Assembly (NCBI GenBank): GCA_030037635.1
Contig: JASHQH010000066.1
Span: 1 to 45,839 of the forward strand
Length of the DNA stretch: 45,839 nucleotides
Source: Acidobacteriaceae bacterium
Lineage (GTDB): Bacteria > Acidobacteriota > Terriglobia > Terriglobales > Acidobacteriaceae
Direction: 5' to 3'
Part shown: positions 1-7,735 of the stretch, piece by piece
Layout of the letters: every line of letters starts with the position of its first letter
Numbering within the stretch: position 1 is the stretch's first letter
Position numbers and translations under genes: made by a program
Notes under the pieces: generated by a model
The model's input: the letters and a program-made list of their open reading frames with translations, nothing else
Told to the model about the DNA's origin: nothing
Database searches by the model: none

Positions 1-495
1 CTCTGCTTTCTACCGCTCGCCGCGCAAAAGCAAAAACCCGAACCGCTGACCGAGACCCAGCAGGACCAGATTGCCGAGGCCGGCATCGATCCCGTGGCGC
101 GCGTCAATCTCTACGTCAAATTCCTCGATGGCTACTCCGACACCATTCGTGCCCTTATCAAGCGCACGCAGTCGCCCGCCCGCAGCCGCCGCATCGATGA
201 CGAACTCGTGAACTTTTCTGCCCTCATGGACGAGTTCGGCGACAACCTCGATGTGTTATCCCAGCGCAAGGCCGATCTTCGCAAGTCGCTCAAAGGTCTG
301 AACGAAGGTGTCCAGCGCTGGCAGAGCGTTCTGCACGATCTGCCCAGCGAGCCCGGCTTCGAGCTTTCGCTCAAGGAAGCCATGGATAGCAGCAACGACC
401 TGGCCACTCAGGCCAAGCAAATCACCACCAACCAGGAGGCCTACTTCAAAGCTCACCCCGACGAAAAGGGCCAGGATCGCTACGAACCGAAATAA
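1..495 (+). CDS. Exported hypothetical protein (5' truncated)
   Basis: The reading frame is open from base 1, so the true start lies before the window. The GTG at 94 is only an internal valine codon. The first visible residues (LCFLPLAAQKQKPEP) look like the end of a signal peptide followed by a mature N-terminus, which suggests export to the periplasm. The rest is mostly helical and rich in charged residues: a stretch around 'RIDDELVNFSALMDEFGDNLDVLSQRKADLRKSL' reads as amphipathic or coiled-coil helix. There is no recognisable catalytic motif and I cannot name a family. It ends at TAA 493-495, directly followed by an 8-bp-period repeat block. That it is a real gene is well supported by codon-like composition; its function is unknown. 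Confidence 0.7.
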   Translation, partial: LCFLPLAAQKQKPEPLTETQQDQIAEAGIDPVARVNLYVKFLDGYSDTIRALIKRTQSPARSRRIDDELVNFSALMDEFGDNLDVLSQRKADLRKSLKGLNEGVQRWQSVLHDLPSEPGFELSLKEAMDSSNDLATQAKQITTNQEAYFKAHPDEKGQDRYEPK

Positions 496-527
496 AGCAG
501 GAGCGAGGAAACGAGGGAGCAAGTCGT
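496..527 (-). repeat. 8-bp-period degenerate tandem repeat
   Basis: Four octads in register, AGCAGGAG / CGAGGAAA / CGAGGGAG / CAAGTCGT, begin immediately after the TAA stop at 495. On the minus strand they read as CCTCGTTT-like units, so this block is inverted relative to the one at 683-722. Confidence 0.6.
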
Positions 528-682
528 TGGGCACCCGATCTTATGAATGCTTGCCGGCCTGTTTGAGATGAATTTGAACCCCGGATCAACAGACTGAGAC
601 GTCGGCCCGTGAGATTTACAGAGGCCTCTTCCCATTGGGCTTTAATCTGTCGGAATCGGCTCTGACTTCGCGGCGATCGCAG

Positions 683-722
683 CTTGGCTTTCCTCGCTCC
701 CTCGCTGCCTTGCTCCCCTGCT
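683..722 (+). repeat. 8-bp-period degenerate tandem repeat
   Basis: Octads TCCTCGCT / CCCTCGCT / GCCTTGCT / CCCCTGCT, preceded by CTTGGCTT, run up to 4 bp before the ATG at 726. The upstream in-frame TTG at 684 lies inside the block, which argues against it as a start codon. Confidence 0.65.
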
Positions 723-725
723 ATT

Positions 726-1421
726 ATGCTTTCGGTGCCCCTCGACCTCGTCTCCATCTTTCAGCACGAATATCGCGCTCTTCGCCCCCGCGCACCCATT
801 CCGCCCACGCAGGTGCGCTTCCGGCGCTTCACCTCGCTCAACACCACCATCCGCCTGCGCGACGGCAAGATTTTCGTCAATCTCTCTGACTTACTCGAGG
901 GTGCGCCCGAATCCGTCCTTCACGCTATCGCCCACATCCTCCTTGCCAAGCTATACCGCAGGCCCATCGACGCGGTGCACAACCTGCGCTACAAGCGCTT
1001 TTCATCGAGTGCGGTCGTCGCTCGCCAGGTCGAACGCATCCGCGTTGCACGGGGCAGCAAACGTTACTCCGGCCCCCAGGGCCGCTACTTCCACCTCGAA
1101 GAAATCTTCGACTCCCTCAACCTGCGCTTCTTCAGCGGCCTGCTCGGTCGTCCCGACCTTACCTGGAGCGAGCACCACGCCAAGCGCTCTCTCGGCCACT
1201 ACGACGCTGCCCACAACACCATCGTCGTGAGCCGCGTCTTCGACCGCCCCTCCAGCCCACGCTATGCCATCGAGTACCTGCTTTACCACGAGATGCTGCA
1301 CCTCAAGCACCCCATCAAGGCGCGCGGCATGCGTCGCTGCATCCACTCCAGCGAATTCAAAGCCGAGGAAGCGCGCTTTCCGCAGCTTGCCGAGGCACTG
1401 GCGTTCATCAAGCGGCTCTAG
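726..1421 (+). CDS. SprT/M48-like zinc metallopeptidase
   Basis: A 231-residue soluble protein with a zinc-protease motif, YHEMLHLKHP, near residue 180: the two histidines would bind zinc and the glutamate would act as catalytic base. The preceding segment (FDSLNLRFFSGLLGRPDLTW ... followed by a GHYD / NTIVVSRVFD pattern) is the fold seen in SprT-like / YgjP-type domains. A third ligand could come from HSSEF further on. There is no signal peptide, so it is probably cytoplasmic. I chose ATG 726 because the only upstream in-frame start (TTG 684) lies in repeat DNA. No clear Shine-Dalgarno is visible for ATG 726. Substrate is unknown; SprT relatives act on DNA-bound proteins in eukaryotes, but nothing here shows that. 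Confidence 0.8.
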   Translation: MLSVPLDLVSIFQHEYRALRPRAPIPPTQVRFRRFTSLNTTIRLRDGKIFVNLSDLLEGAPESVLHAIAHILLAKLYRRPIDAVHNLRYKRFSSSAVVARQVERIRVARGSKRYSGPQGRYFHLEEIFDSLNLRFFSGLLGRPDLTWSEHHAKRSLGHYDAAHNTIVVSRVFDRPSSPRYAIEYLLYHEMLHLKHPIKARGMRRCIHSSEFKAEEARFPQLAEALAFIKRL

Positions 1422-1921
1422 CACGCGATTAAGACGCAATAACCATCGTGGCGGCCCTCAGGCCCAGGTGACGCGCAACCGGAGGCAGCGCGCAGAATAG
1501 CTTTCGCGAAAATCTCCGCATCCTCAACAACGTTCTCGTACGGAATGGAGATTAGAACGCCATCGGTGTGCGGTATCGAACAACTCGCGGAACATTTACC
1601 ACCTTCCTGATGTCGAATCAAAAGACACACGTTGACCGCGAGCGTAGAGGCAACCACTTGCGTCACGTGGATGGGAACTGATATTTGCTTTTCTGCGTAA
1701 CAGCATGTTAACCAGTGCTTCCATCGTTCGTTTTACCTGTAAGAGAACGTTCTTGCTTCCCATGCGCCCCAGGGGCCGTCCTAACACATGAACCAGAACA
1801 CCGGCCTCCGCTCCATTTGAACGATCCGATTTGACAATCCCTCCAGGCTAACTGTTACATTGCGTAACAGTACGACAGCAATAAAACGCCGCACCGCTCA
1901 TTGGCCCGCTAGCAGGTGAAC
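1422..1921. other. 500-bp intergenic leader of the TonB-receptor gene
   Basis: No convincing gene. It looks more AT-rich than its surroundings. Two overlapping minus-strand frames (1596-1787 and 1418-1666) are open but lack family resemblance; they could be a decayed gene. It contains AGAACGTTCT (1744-1753, a 10-bp palindrome), two copies of TGCGTAACAG (1694-1703 and 1861-1870), a TTGACA hexamer (1831-1836) and a perfect 19-bp inverted repeat (1852-1870). Confidence 0.5.
1852..1870. promoter_or_regulatory. Perfect inverted repeat, probable operator
   Basis: CTGTTAC-ATTGC-GTAACAG: 7-bp arms with a 5-bp spacer. It lies 15 bp after a TTGACA (1831-1836), so it would cover the -10 region of that promoter and repress the receptor gene starting at 1922. 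The right half, TGCGTAACAG, recurs at 1694-1703 next to a CATGTTAAC half site. The size and symmetry fit a TetR/GntR-type dimer, but no regulator gene is adjacent. Confidence 0.55.
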
Positions 1922-4756
1922 ATGAAGTTTCTCTTGTTGCTCTTCCCCGCACTTCTTGGGGTTCTCGCCACCTTGGCTCTGCCTCCTCCGGCTGGGGCTC
2001 AAACTGCTACATTGCACGGTCAGATTACCGATCCCAGCGGAGCTGTCGTTCCTGGAGCGGCCATCTCTCTTGCCGGCGCCTCGCAAACCTTGCACACAAG
2101 ATCCTCAGCCGATGGTCAATATGCCTTTCGGGGCCTCGCCGCCGGCTCGTACACGGTCACTGTAAACGCCAAAGGCTTCGCGCAGTTAACGCAGTCCGAT
2201 GTTACCTTCGCCGACGGCCAGGCGAAGGAGCTGAACCTGCCCCTCACCATCGCCGTGGAAAGCGAGGAAGTCAAAGTCACCGGGGAGAACCAGGGTGTCA
2301 GTCTCAATTCCGACCAGAACGCTGGCGCCATGGTTCTCAAGGGCAGCGACATCGACGCCCTTTCCGACGATCCCACCGAGCTGCAAAATGAATTGCAGGC
2401 GCTCGCCGGGCCCGCCGCCGGCCCCAACGGAGGACAAATCTATATCGACGGCTTTGAAGGCGGCCAGATCCCACCCAAATCCGCCATCCTCGAAATCCGC
2501 GTCAATCAGAATCCCTTCTCTGCGGAGTACGATCGCATCGGCTACGGGCGCATCGAGATCATCACCAAGCCCGGCACGCAAAAATTCCAGGGCAGCATCC
2601 GCAGCTTCGGCAACAGCTCTGCGTTCAATACCGGCAATCCTCTGGTGACAACGCAGCCCACCTATGACATCTACTCGTACTCGGGCAATATCAGCGGCCC
2701 CATCACCAAGACTTCTTCCTTCTTTTTTAACGCATTTACCATTACGCTCCAGAACTCCGTCATCGTCGATGCCCTCAATCCTACGACGCTCTCTGGAAAC
2801 TTCAGTGAGGCCTTCCCAAACCCGGAGACTTTCTTCGACATCAATCCGCGCATCGACTTCCAGCTCACCAAGAGCAACTTCATGACCATTCGCGACTCAT
2901 TTAATCGGGACGCTTCGCAGGGCAGCGGCGTGGGAACACTCAGTCTGCCGGAGCAGGCTGCCGGCACCCTGGAGCACACCAATGAATTGCAAGTCGGCGA
3001 CACCTGGATCATCAGCCCTCACCTGCTCCTGGAGCCGCGTTTTCTGTGGCGGCGCATCGGCAACGATCTGGAGCCCAATTTCTTCACCCCCACGGTGACG
3101 GTTCAGGGAGCTTTCACTACCGGCGGCGCCAGCTCGGGCATCACACGCGATCATCAGAACATCTTCATTGCCCAGACCTACGGCACAGCCACCATGGGCC
3201 ACCACACGCTGCGCTTCGGTGTACGCGCACGCTCTTACGGCGACGCCAACTTTTCTACCGCGGGCGCCAATGGCAGCTACTTTTTTTCGAGTGCCGCCAA
3301 CTACCAGGCCGGCACTCCTTCGCAATATTCCGCCACCGTCATCACCAATCCCACGGCCCGGGTTCTGCTCTTCGATGGTTCGGTCTTCATGCAGGACGAC
3401 TGGCGCATCAGCCAGAAGTTTCTGCTCGGCCTCGGCCTCCGTTATGAGGGTCAGAACTTCATCCATGACCATGACGACTGGGCGCCGCGCATCGCATTTG
3501 CGTGGTCGCCGGGCCACATCGGCAAGACCCCGCCCAAAACCGTGATTCGCGGCGGCTACGGCTGGTTCTACAACCGGTTCACGGTGCCCACTTCATTCAA
3601 TGCAACGGGCGGCTCGCCCTACATCATCACCGCCATCCATGACAATCTCATCAACCAACGCAGCTACACAGTCGACAATCCCGGCTTCTACAATCCCAAC
3701 GCAGCCGAGCCCGCATCCGTGTTGACCACCGCCTCGAACTCAGTCCCCACTTACCACTCCGTCGATCCGCACTTTCACGCCTCGCTCGACATGCAGGCCG
3801 GCATCGGCGTCGATCGCCAAATCACCAAGAAGATTACCGGCAACATCACTTACCTCTATACGCAGGGCGTCCACCAATACATGACCAACAATGTCACGGC
3901 GCCTGCATTCGACATCGCCGACTACACCGTCACCGGCACTACGCCTGCGCTCTACAACTACCAGTTCCAGTCCGGAGGCTTCTACCGCCAGAATCAGCTC
4001 ATCGTTTCCTCGGCTCTGCAGCTCAAGCAACTCACGCTTAGCGGCAACTACGTCTTCAACCAAGCCAACAGCGACACCCAGGGCATCAACTCATTCCCAT
4101 CAATCGCGCAGGATCCCGGCTTCGACTATGGCCGCGCCACCTTCGGCATCCACCAGCGCGCTTTTCTCATTGAGAGCCTCTCCGTGCCCGGCGGCGTCGT
4201 CTTTGCCTCGGTCCTCGCCACGCAATCGGGCACGCCCTACAACTTCACCATCGGCAACGACCTCACCGGCAATAATCAGTTCAACGCGCGCCCTGCCTAC
4301 GGAACCTGCGGCGCCTCCGGAGTGGTTTCCACGCAATACGGCTGCCTGGACACAGACCCCACCGGCAAGGACGAGCCGATCATTCCCTTCGACCTCGGCA
4401 CCGGGCCTGCGAACGTAAGCTACAACGCGCGCGTAAGCAAGGTCATCGGCATCGGCCCCAAAATCAAGACCGAGGGCGAAGGACGCTCGTTCACGCCCGG
4501 GGGCGGCAACGTGAGCGGTCGTGGGATTGGCAGTGGCGGCCCGTCCATTCGCCTCGACGCCGCGGCGCCGCGCCGATTCAACCTTACGCTCGCCGCCGGC
4601 GCCAACAACGTCTTTAATAACGTCAACTGGGGCACGCCCAACGGCGTTCTGCTGTCGCCGCTGTTCAGCAAAACCCAATCCCTCGCCAACGGCCCCTATG
4701 GCAGCCCCGTCCCGGGCAACCGCAGCATCTTCCTGCAATCAACCTTCACGTTCTGA
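1922..4756 (+). CDS. Oar-like TonB-dependent outer-membrane receptor
   Basis: A 944-residue outer-membrane protein. Residues 1-27 form a signal peptide ending in AGAQ. Residues about 28-110 are a carboxypeptidase-regulatory-like beta-sandwich (GQITDPSGAVVPGA, then DGQYAFRGLAAGSYTV). The plug follows (about 120-230, with GQIYIDGFEGGQIP and IGYGRIEIITKPGT). The remainder is beta-barrel with alternating aromatic strands and a terminal phenylalanine (STFTF), the usual barrel-insertion signal. This arrangement is the Oar-like family greatly expanded in acidobacteria, thought to import large substrates such as glycans or peptides; the substrate here cannot be read. A Gly-rich segment near residue 850 is a likely loop. 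I chose ATG 1922 over GTG 1916 because the signal peptide starts there, although AGGTGA is close. It stands alone, downstream of a palindromic operator candidate. Confidence 0.93.
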   Translation: MKFLLLLFPALLGVLATLALPPPAGAQTATLHGQITDPSGAVVPGAAISLAGASQTLHTRSSADGQYAFRGLAAGSYTVTVNAKGFAQLTQSDVTFADGQAKELNLPLTIAVESEEVKVTGENQGVSLNSDQNAGAMVLKGSDIDALSDDPTELQNELQALAGPAAGPNGGQIYIDGFEGGQIPPKSAILEIRVNQNPFSAEYDRIGYGRIEIITKPGTQKFQGSIRSFGNSSAFNTGNPLVTTQPTYDIYSYSGNISGPITKTSSFFFNAFTITLQNSVIVDALNPTTLSGNFSEAFPNPETFFDINPRIDFQLTKSNFMTIRDSFNRDASQGSGVGTLSLPEQAAGTLEHTNELQVGDTWIISPHLLLEPRFLWRRIGNDLEPNFFTPTVTVQGAFTTGGASSGITRDHQNIFIAQTYGTATMGHHTLRFGVRARSYGDANFSTAGANGSYFFSSAANYQAGTPSQYSATVITNPTARVLLFDGSVFMQDDWRISQKFLLGLGLRYEGQNFIHDHDDWAPRIAFAWSPGHIGKTPPKTVIRGGYGWFYNRFTVPTSFNATGGSPYIITAIHDNLINQRSYTVDNPGFYNPNAAEPASVLTTASNSVPTYHSVDPHFHASLDMQAGIGVDRQITKKITGNITYLYTQGVHQYMTNNVTAPAFDIADYTVTGTTPALYNYQFQSGGFYRQNQLIVSSALQLKQLTLSGNYVFNQANSDTQGINSFPSIAQDPGFDYGRATFGIHQRAFLIESLSVPGGVVFASVLATQSGTPYNFTIGNDLTGNNQFNARPAYGTCGASGVVSTQYGCLDTDPTGKDEPIIPFDLGTGPANVSYNARVSKVIGIGPKIKTEGEGRSFTPGGGNVSGRGIGSGGPSIRLDAAAPRRFNLTLAAGANNVFNNVNWGTPNGVLLSPLFSKTQSLANGPYGSPVPGNRSIFLQSTFTF

Positions 4757-4868
4757 CCTGATCTACCGGCGATTGGCCAACCCATTCAAGGCGCATGGGG
4801 GGCTCGTTGGCGCTCGTTGCGGGTGGGTGATGCTAACATCCATTCATCCGGTTCGCCCAACGAGCCGC

Positions 4869-4873
4869 GGAGG
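4869..4873 (+). promoter_or_regulatory. Ribosome binding site of the aldo/keto reductase
   Basis: GGAGG, 5 bases before ATG 4879. It fixes the start so that the twin-arginine motif begins at residue 6. Confidence 0.7.
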
Positions 4874-4878
4874 TCCAA

Positions 4879-5772
4879 ATGAGTCCATCCACACGGCGCA
4901 GTTTCCTCAAAACAGGCCTGGCTGCCGGAGCCGCGGCCACCATTGGAACCCTTCCCCTGGCAGCGGTCGCCAAACGCACCGCGACCGATGCCGTGGTGCT
5001 GGGTCGCTCACAAGCGGAGGTCACGCGGCTGGCTTTCGGAACCGGAACGGACGGCGGTGCAGTGCAGGCCGCGCTCGGTCAGCAGGAGTTCACGCGGCTG
5101 GTGCGCTACGCGTACGACCGCGGCATCCGCTTCTTTGAGACGGCTGAGGCCTACCAGACGCCGGCCATGCTCGGTGAGGCGCTGAAAGGCTTGCCGCGCG
5201 ACAGCTATCAGTTGATGAGCAAAGTAACCACCTTCCACGAGGGCATTGACCCGCAGGCCAAGTTCGACGAGCTGCGGCGTATATCGCAGACCGAATACTT
5301 TGACATTATGCTGCTGCACTGGCAGCATAGCGCAGACTGGCCGGAGACCACGAAACGCTGGCAGGAGGGGATCCTTGTGGCGCAGCAGAGGAAGATCATC
5401 CGCACTCATGGCGCCTCAGTGCACGGGCTGCCGGCGCTTCGTCAGATGCCGGGCAACACCTGGCTTGACGTGGGGCTAATCCGCATCAATCACAAGGGCG
5501 CGCGCATGGACGGGCCGACCTACGAGGACACCAACCACCCCGACAACGTGAGCGAGGTGGTTGAAACCATTCACGAATTGAAGAAGGAAGGTTTGGGTGT
5601 GATCGGCATGAAGCTGTGCGGAGGCGGCCAGTTCGGGCAGAGCCACGACGACCGCGTGCAGGCAATGAGATTCGCATTCCAGAATGCCGGCGTGGAAGCC
5701 GCCACGGTGGGCTTCAAAAGCACGCAGGAGATTGATGAAGCCATCAGCAATATGAATCTGGCACTGGCGTGA
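4879..5772 (+). CDS. Tat-exported aldo/keto reductase
   Basis: A 297-residue protein. RRSFLKT at residues 6-12 followed by an Ala-rich segment ending near AAVAKR is a twin-arginine signal, so the folded, probably NADPH-loaded enzyme would be exported. The body is an aldo/keto reductase TIM barrel: the tyrosine motif appears as FFETAEAY (usually FDTA-x-x-Y), the catalytic lysine as MSKV, the histidine as LLHW, and the cofactor end as VGFKSTQEIDEA. The catalytic aspartate of the family is replaced by glutamate, which may lower or change activity. It lies 122 bp after the TonB receptor on the same strand but has its own strong ribosome site. The physiological substrate is unknown. Many acidobacterial and planctomycete relatives carry the same export signal. 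Confidence 0.88.
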   Translation: MSPSTRRSFLKTGLAAGAAATIGTLPLAAVAKRTATDAVVLGRSQAEVTRLAFGTGTDGGAVQAALGQQEFTRLVRYAYDRGIRFFETAEAYQTPAMLGEALKGLPRDSYQLMSKVTTFHEGIDPQAKFDELRRISQTEYFDIMLLHWQHSADWPETTKRWQEGILVAQQRKIIRTHGASVHGLPALRQMPGNTWLDVGLIRINHKGARMDGPTYEDTNHPDNVSEVVETIHELKKEGLGVIGMKLCGGGQFGQSHDDRVQAMRFAFQNAGVEAATVGFKSTQEIDEAISNMNLALA

Positions 5773-5903
5773 CGCTGGAGCCCGATGGGTAAGGATCGAG
5801 CGGCAAAGAAACCTTGTGCGGATTGCGCTTCTGCTCTTCCCAACCGTACGCTTTGCCTCTGGGGCTTCGGTGCCTTCTTGCCTTGCATACTGTATTCTGA
5901 TCT

Positions 5904-6554
5904 ATGAAAACCCGAATTATTCCAAGGCCGAAAGACGCAAGTCACCGGCATTCCCGCCTCGCCCTCACGCCGAAATTCACCGAAGCCGTCGAATATGCGC
6001 GCGAGCTCCACACCGAGTATCGCAAAGGCACCGATATTCCTTATATGGCGCATCTTCTTGGCGTCGCCGCTCTGGTCCTGGGCCAGGCCGGCGGCCGCGT
6101 TCCCGTCACCGAGGAGATGGTGATTGCAGCTTTGCTCCACGACGCCGTCGAGGACCATGGCGGTTTGCCCACTCTGCATGAGATCAAGAAGCGCTTCGGA
6201 CCCGAAGTGGCTCGCATGGTCGCGGCGCTGTCTGACACCTTCGCTGAAGATCACGACAAAAAGGAAGGCTGGGAGGAGCGCAAGAACGCGTATCTGGAAA
6301 GGCTCCGCCACGAGCCCGACGACGTGCTTCTGATCTCCGCCGCCGACAAGCTTTACAATGCCAAGGCGATTCTCGACGATTACAAGGAAATCGGCGCCGC
6401 AGTTTTTGAAAGATTCAAGCGTGGCGCAGATCAACAGCTCTGGTACTTCGACGAGCTGCTTAAAGTTTTTCTCTCCCACCCGCGCAACCGCATCGTGGAT
6501 GAACTTGAGCACGTCGTCAAGGAGTTGAAGGTCCGCATCGCCGCCAAGCCCTGA
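5904..6554 (+). CDS. Single-domain HD phosphohydrolase (SpoT/MESH1-like)
   Basis: A 216-residue protein with the metal-binding set of the RelA/SpoT hydrolase domain: a histidine in YMAHLLGVA, the HD pair in AALLHDAVEDHG, and the final aspartate in SAADKLYNA. It lacks synthetase, TGS and ACT domains, so it corresponds to the small alarmone hydrolases (MESH1-like) or related (p)ppGpp/NADPH phosphohydrolases. The inferred reaction is removal of the 3'-pyrophosphate from (p)ppGpp; that is from family similarity only. The first 20 residues are basic and not part of the domain. No Shine-Dalgarno is evident before ATG 5904. It converges with pyrD, with a heptad repeat between the two stop codons. 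Confidence 0.85.
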   Translation: MKTRIIPRPKDASHRHSRLALTPKFTEAVEYARELHTEYRKGTDIPYMAHLLGVAALVLGQAGGRVPVTEEMVIAALLHDAVEDHGGLPTLHEIKKRFGPEVARMVAALSDTFAEDHDKKEGWEERKNAYLERLRHEPDDVLLISAADKLYNAKAILDDYKEIGAAVFERFKRGADQQLWYFDELLKVFLSHPRNRIVDELEHVVKELKVRIAAKP

Positions 6555-6585
6555 TTGTCTGATCGCTGTCCCCGCCGTCTACTTC

Positions 6586-6606
6586 CTATTGGCTACTCTC
6601 TATTCC
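6586..6606 (+). repeat. Heptanucleotide tandem repeat block
   Basis: Three heptads in register: CTATTGG / CTACTCT / CTATTCC. It sits between the convergent HD-hydrolase and pyrD genes, and the pyrD stop codon (TAG on the minus strand, 6602-6600) is part of the third unit. Confidence 0.75.
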
Positions 6607-7523
6607 CTGCGTTTCAGCGCCCTTGTCAGGCTGCTCACCTTTTCCACGTTGTGGCTCTTGCACCACGACTCAAGCCCGCTCGCGAGCTTCTCAGTCGCGC
6701 GCGGATCAGCATAGCTGGCCGTGCCCACCTCCACCGCTGTTGCCCCGGCCAGCATGAATTCCACTACGTCCTCGGGGGTGGTGATTCCGCCCATGCCCAG
6801 AATCGGAATCTCCACCGCCCGCGCAGTCTCGTACACCATGCGCAACGCAATCGGTTTGATGGCCGGCCCCGACAATCCTCCTGTCACATTGGTCAGCCTC
6901 GGCTGACGCGCTTCGGCGTCGATGGCCATGGCCCTGAAGGTATTGGCTACGCTCACAGCGTCGGCGCCCGCTTCGGCGCAAACCTTCGCCATCTGCGCGA
7001 TCGACGTCACATTGGGCGAAAGCTTCACTATCAACGGCCGAATCGACCCCTGCTTGGCTCGCTCCACCAGTTCCTCAAGGGAATACGGGTCCGCACCAAA
7101 CGTCATTCCGCCCGCCTGCACGTTGGGGCACGACACGTTCAATTCGTACGCCGCAATTCCCTCCGCATCATTAAGCCGGTCGAGTACCGCCACGTAATCC
7201 CGCACCGTCGATCCGAACACGTTCACGATCACCTGGCACGTCGGGTACCGCTGCATGGGCGGCAGCTTTCGGGTCACATATTCTTCCACGCCGACATTCT
7301 GCAGTCCAATCGCGTTCAGCATTCCCGCCGCAGTCTGCACCATGCGCGGCGCGGGATGGCCCGCCATCGGTTCGAGGGAGATACCCTTGGTCACGAAGGC
7401 GCCCAGGCGTTCCAGCGAAACAATCTCCTCAAACTCGATGCCGTAGCCAAACGTGCCGCTGGCCGCGATGATCGGATTCACCAGATCCAGTCCGGCAAAC
7501 GAAACGGTCATGTCGGGTTTCAC
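6600..7523 (-). CDS. pyrD: Dihydroorotate dehydrogenase, class 1B type
   Basis: A 307-residue protein that oxidises dihydroorotate to orotate in pyrimidine synthesis. FMN-binding TIM-barrel features are visible: ASGTFGYG near the N-terminus, ELNVSCPNVQAGG with the class 1 catalytic cysteine, VKLSPNV, SVANTFRAM, GGLSGPAIKPIALR and ILGMGGITTPEDVVEF. The cysteine base rather than serine indicates a soluble class 1 enzyme, and length and motifs fit subtype 1B, which normally pairs with the PyrK iron-sulfur subunit; no pyrK is in the window. The start is GTG 7523; ATG 7511 is an alternative and neither has a well-spaced ribosome site. The last sense codon and stop fall in a heptad repeat. Confidence 0.93.
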   Translation of the reverse strand: MKPDMTVSFAGLDLVNPIIAASGTFGYGIEFEEIVSLERLGAFVTKGISLEPMAGHPAPRMVQTAAGMLNAIGLQNVGVEEYVTRKLPPMQRYPTCQVIVNVFGSTVRDYVAVLDRLNDAEGIAAYELNVSCPNVQAGGMTFGADPYSLEELVERAKQGSIRPLIVKLSPNVTSIAQMAKVCAEAGADAVSVANTFRAMAIDAEARQPRLTNVTGGLSGPAIKPIALRMVYETARAVEIPILGMGGITTPEDVVEFMLAGATAVEVGTASYADPRATEKLASGLESWCKSHNVEKVSSLTRALKRRE

Positions 7524-7655
7524 TTGGGCGCCTGTCCTTCCTCCCGGTGCGCGTTGAGAGGTCTTTAAGTTGTTAGCTGTTCAATTCCCTCTGCAGTTCT
7601 GGAATTCATCATACCCGTCCGCGCTTCGACGCCGCTCGGCACCGAAGTACCGTTG

Positions 7656-7694
7656 AAAAAGCAAAGGCCCTCCGGCTCGCACCGAAAGGCCTTT
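7656..7694 (-). terminator. Intrinsic terminator of ilvE
   Basis: On the minus strand a stem AAAGGCC (7694-7688) / GGCCTTT (7669-7663) is followed by GC and five T residues (7660-7656). It begins 42 bp after the ilvE stop codon. This is the clearest factor-independent terminator in the window. Confidence 0.75.
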
Positions 7695-7702
7695 GTCGCT
7701 TT

Positions 7703-7730
7703 CTACTGCCTATTGGCTACTGGCTATTCC
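7703..7730 (+). repeat. Heptanucleotide tandem repeat block
   Basis: Four exact heptads: CTACTGC / CTATTGG / CTACTGG / CTATTCC. The block lies 5 bp beyond the ilvE stop codon and ahead of its terminator, so it would be transcribed in the 3' untranslated region. Confidence 0.8.
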
Positions 7731-7735
7731 TGCTT

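Noticed and set aside
684..725. TTG 684 as start of the metallopeptidase
   Set aside because: The added 14 residues are encoded by an 8-bp-period repeat and no ribosome site precedes it.
1002..1439. Minus-strand frame over the metallopeptidase
   Set aside because: A shadow frame created by GC-rich codon bias; the plus strand carries the HExxH motif.
1744..1753. AGAACGTTCT as a LexA box
   Set aside because: A 10-bp palindrome alone does not match the known SOS-box spacings, and no SOS gene follows.
6555..7568. 337-codon plus-strand frame over pyrD
   Set aside because: It is the antisense shadow of pyrD, with His/Arg-rich low-quality protein and no family resemblance.
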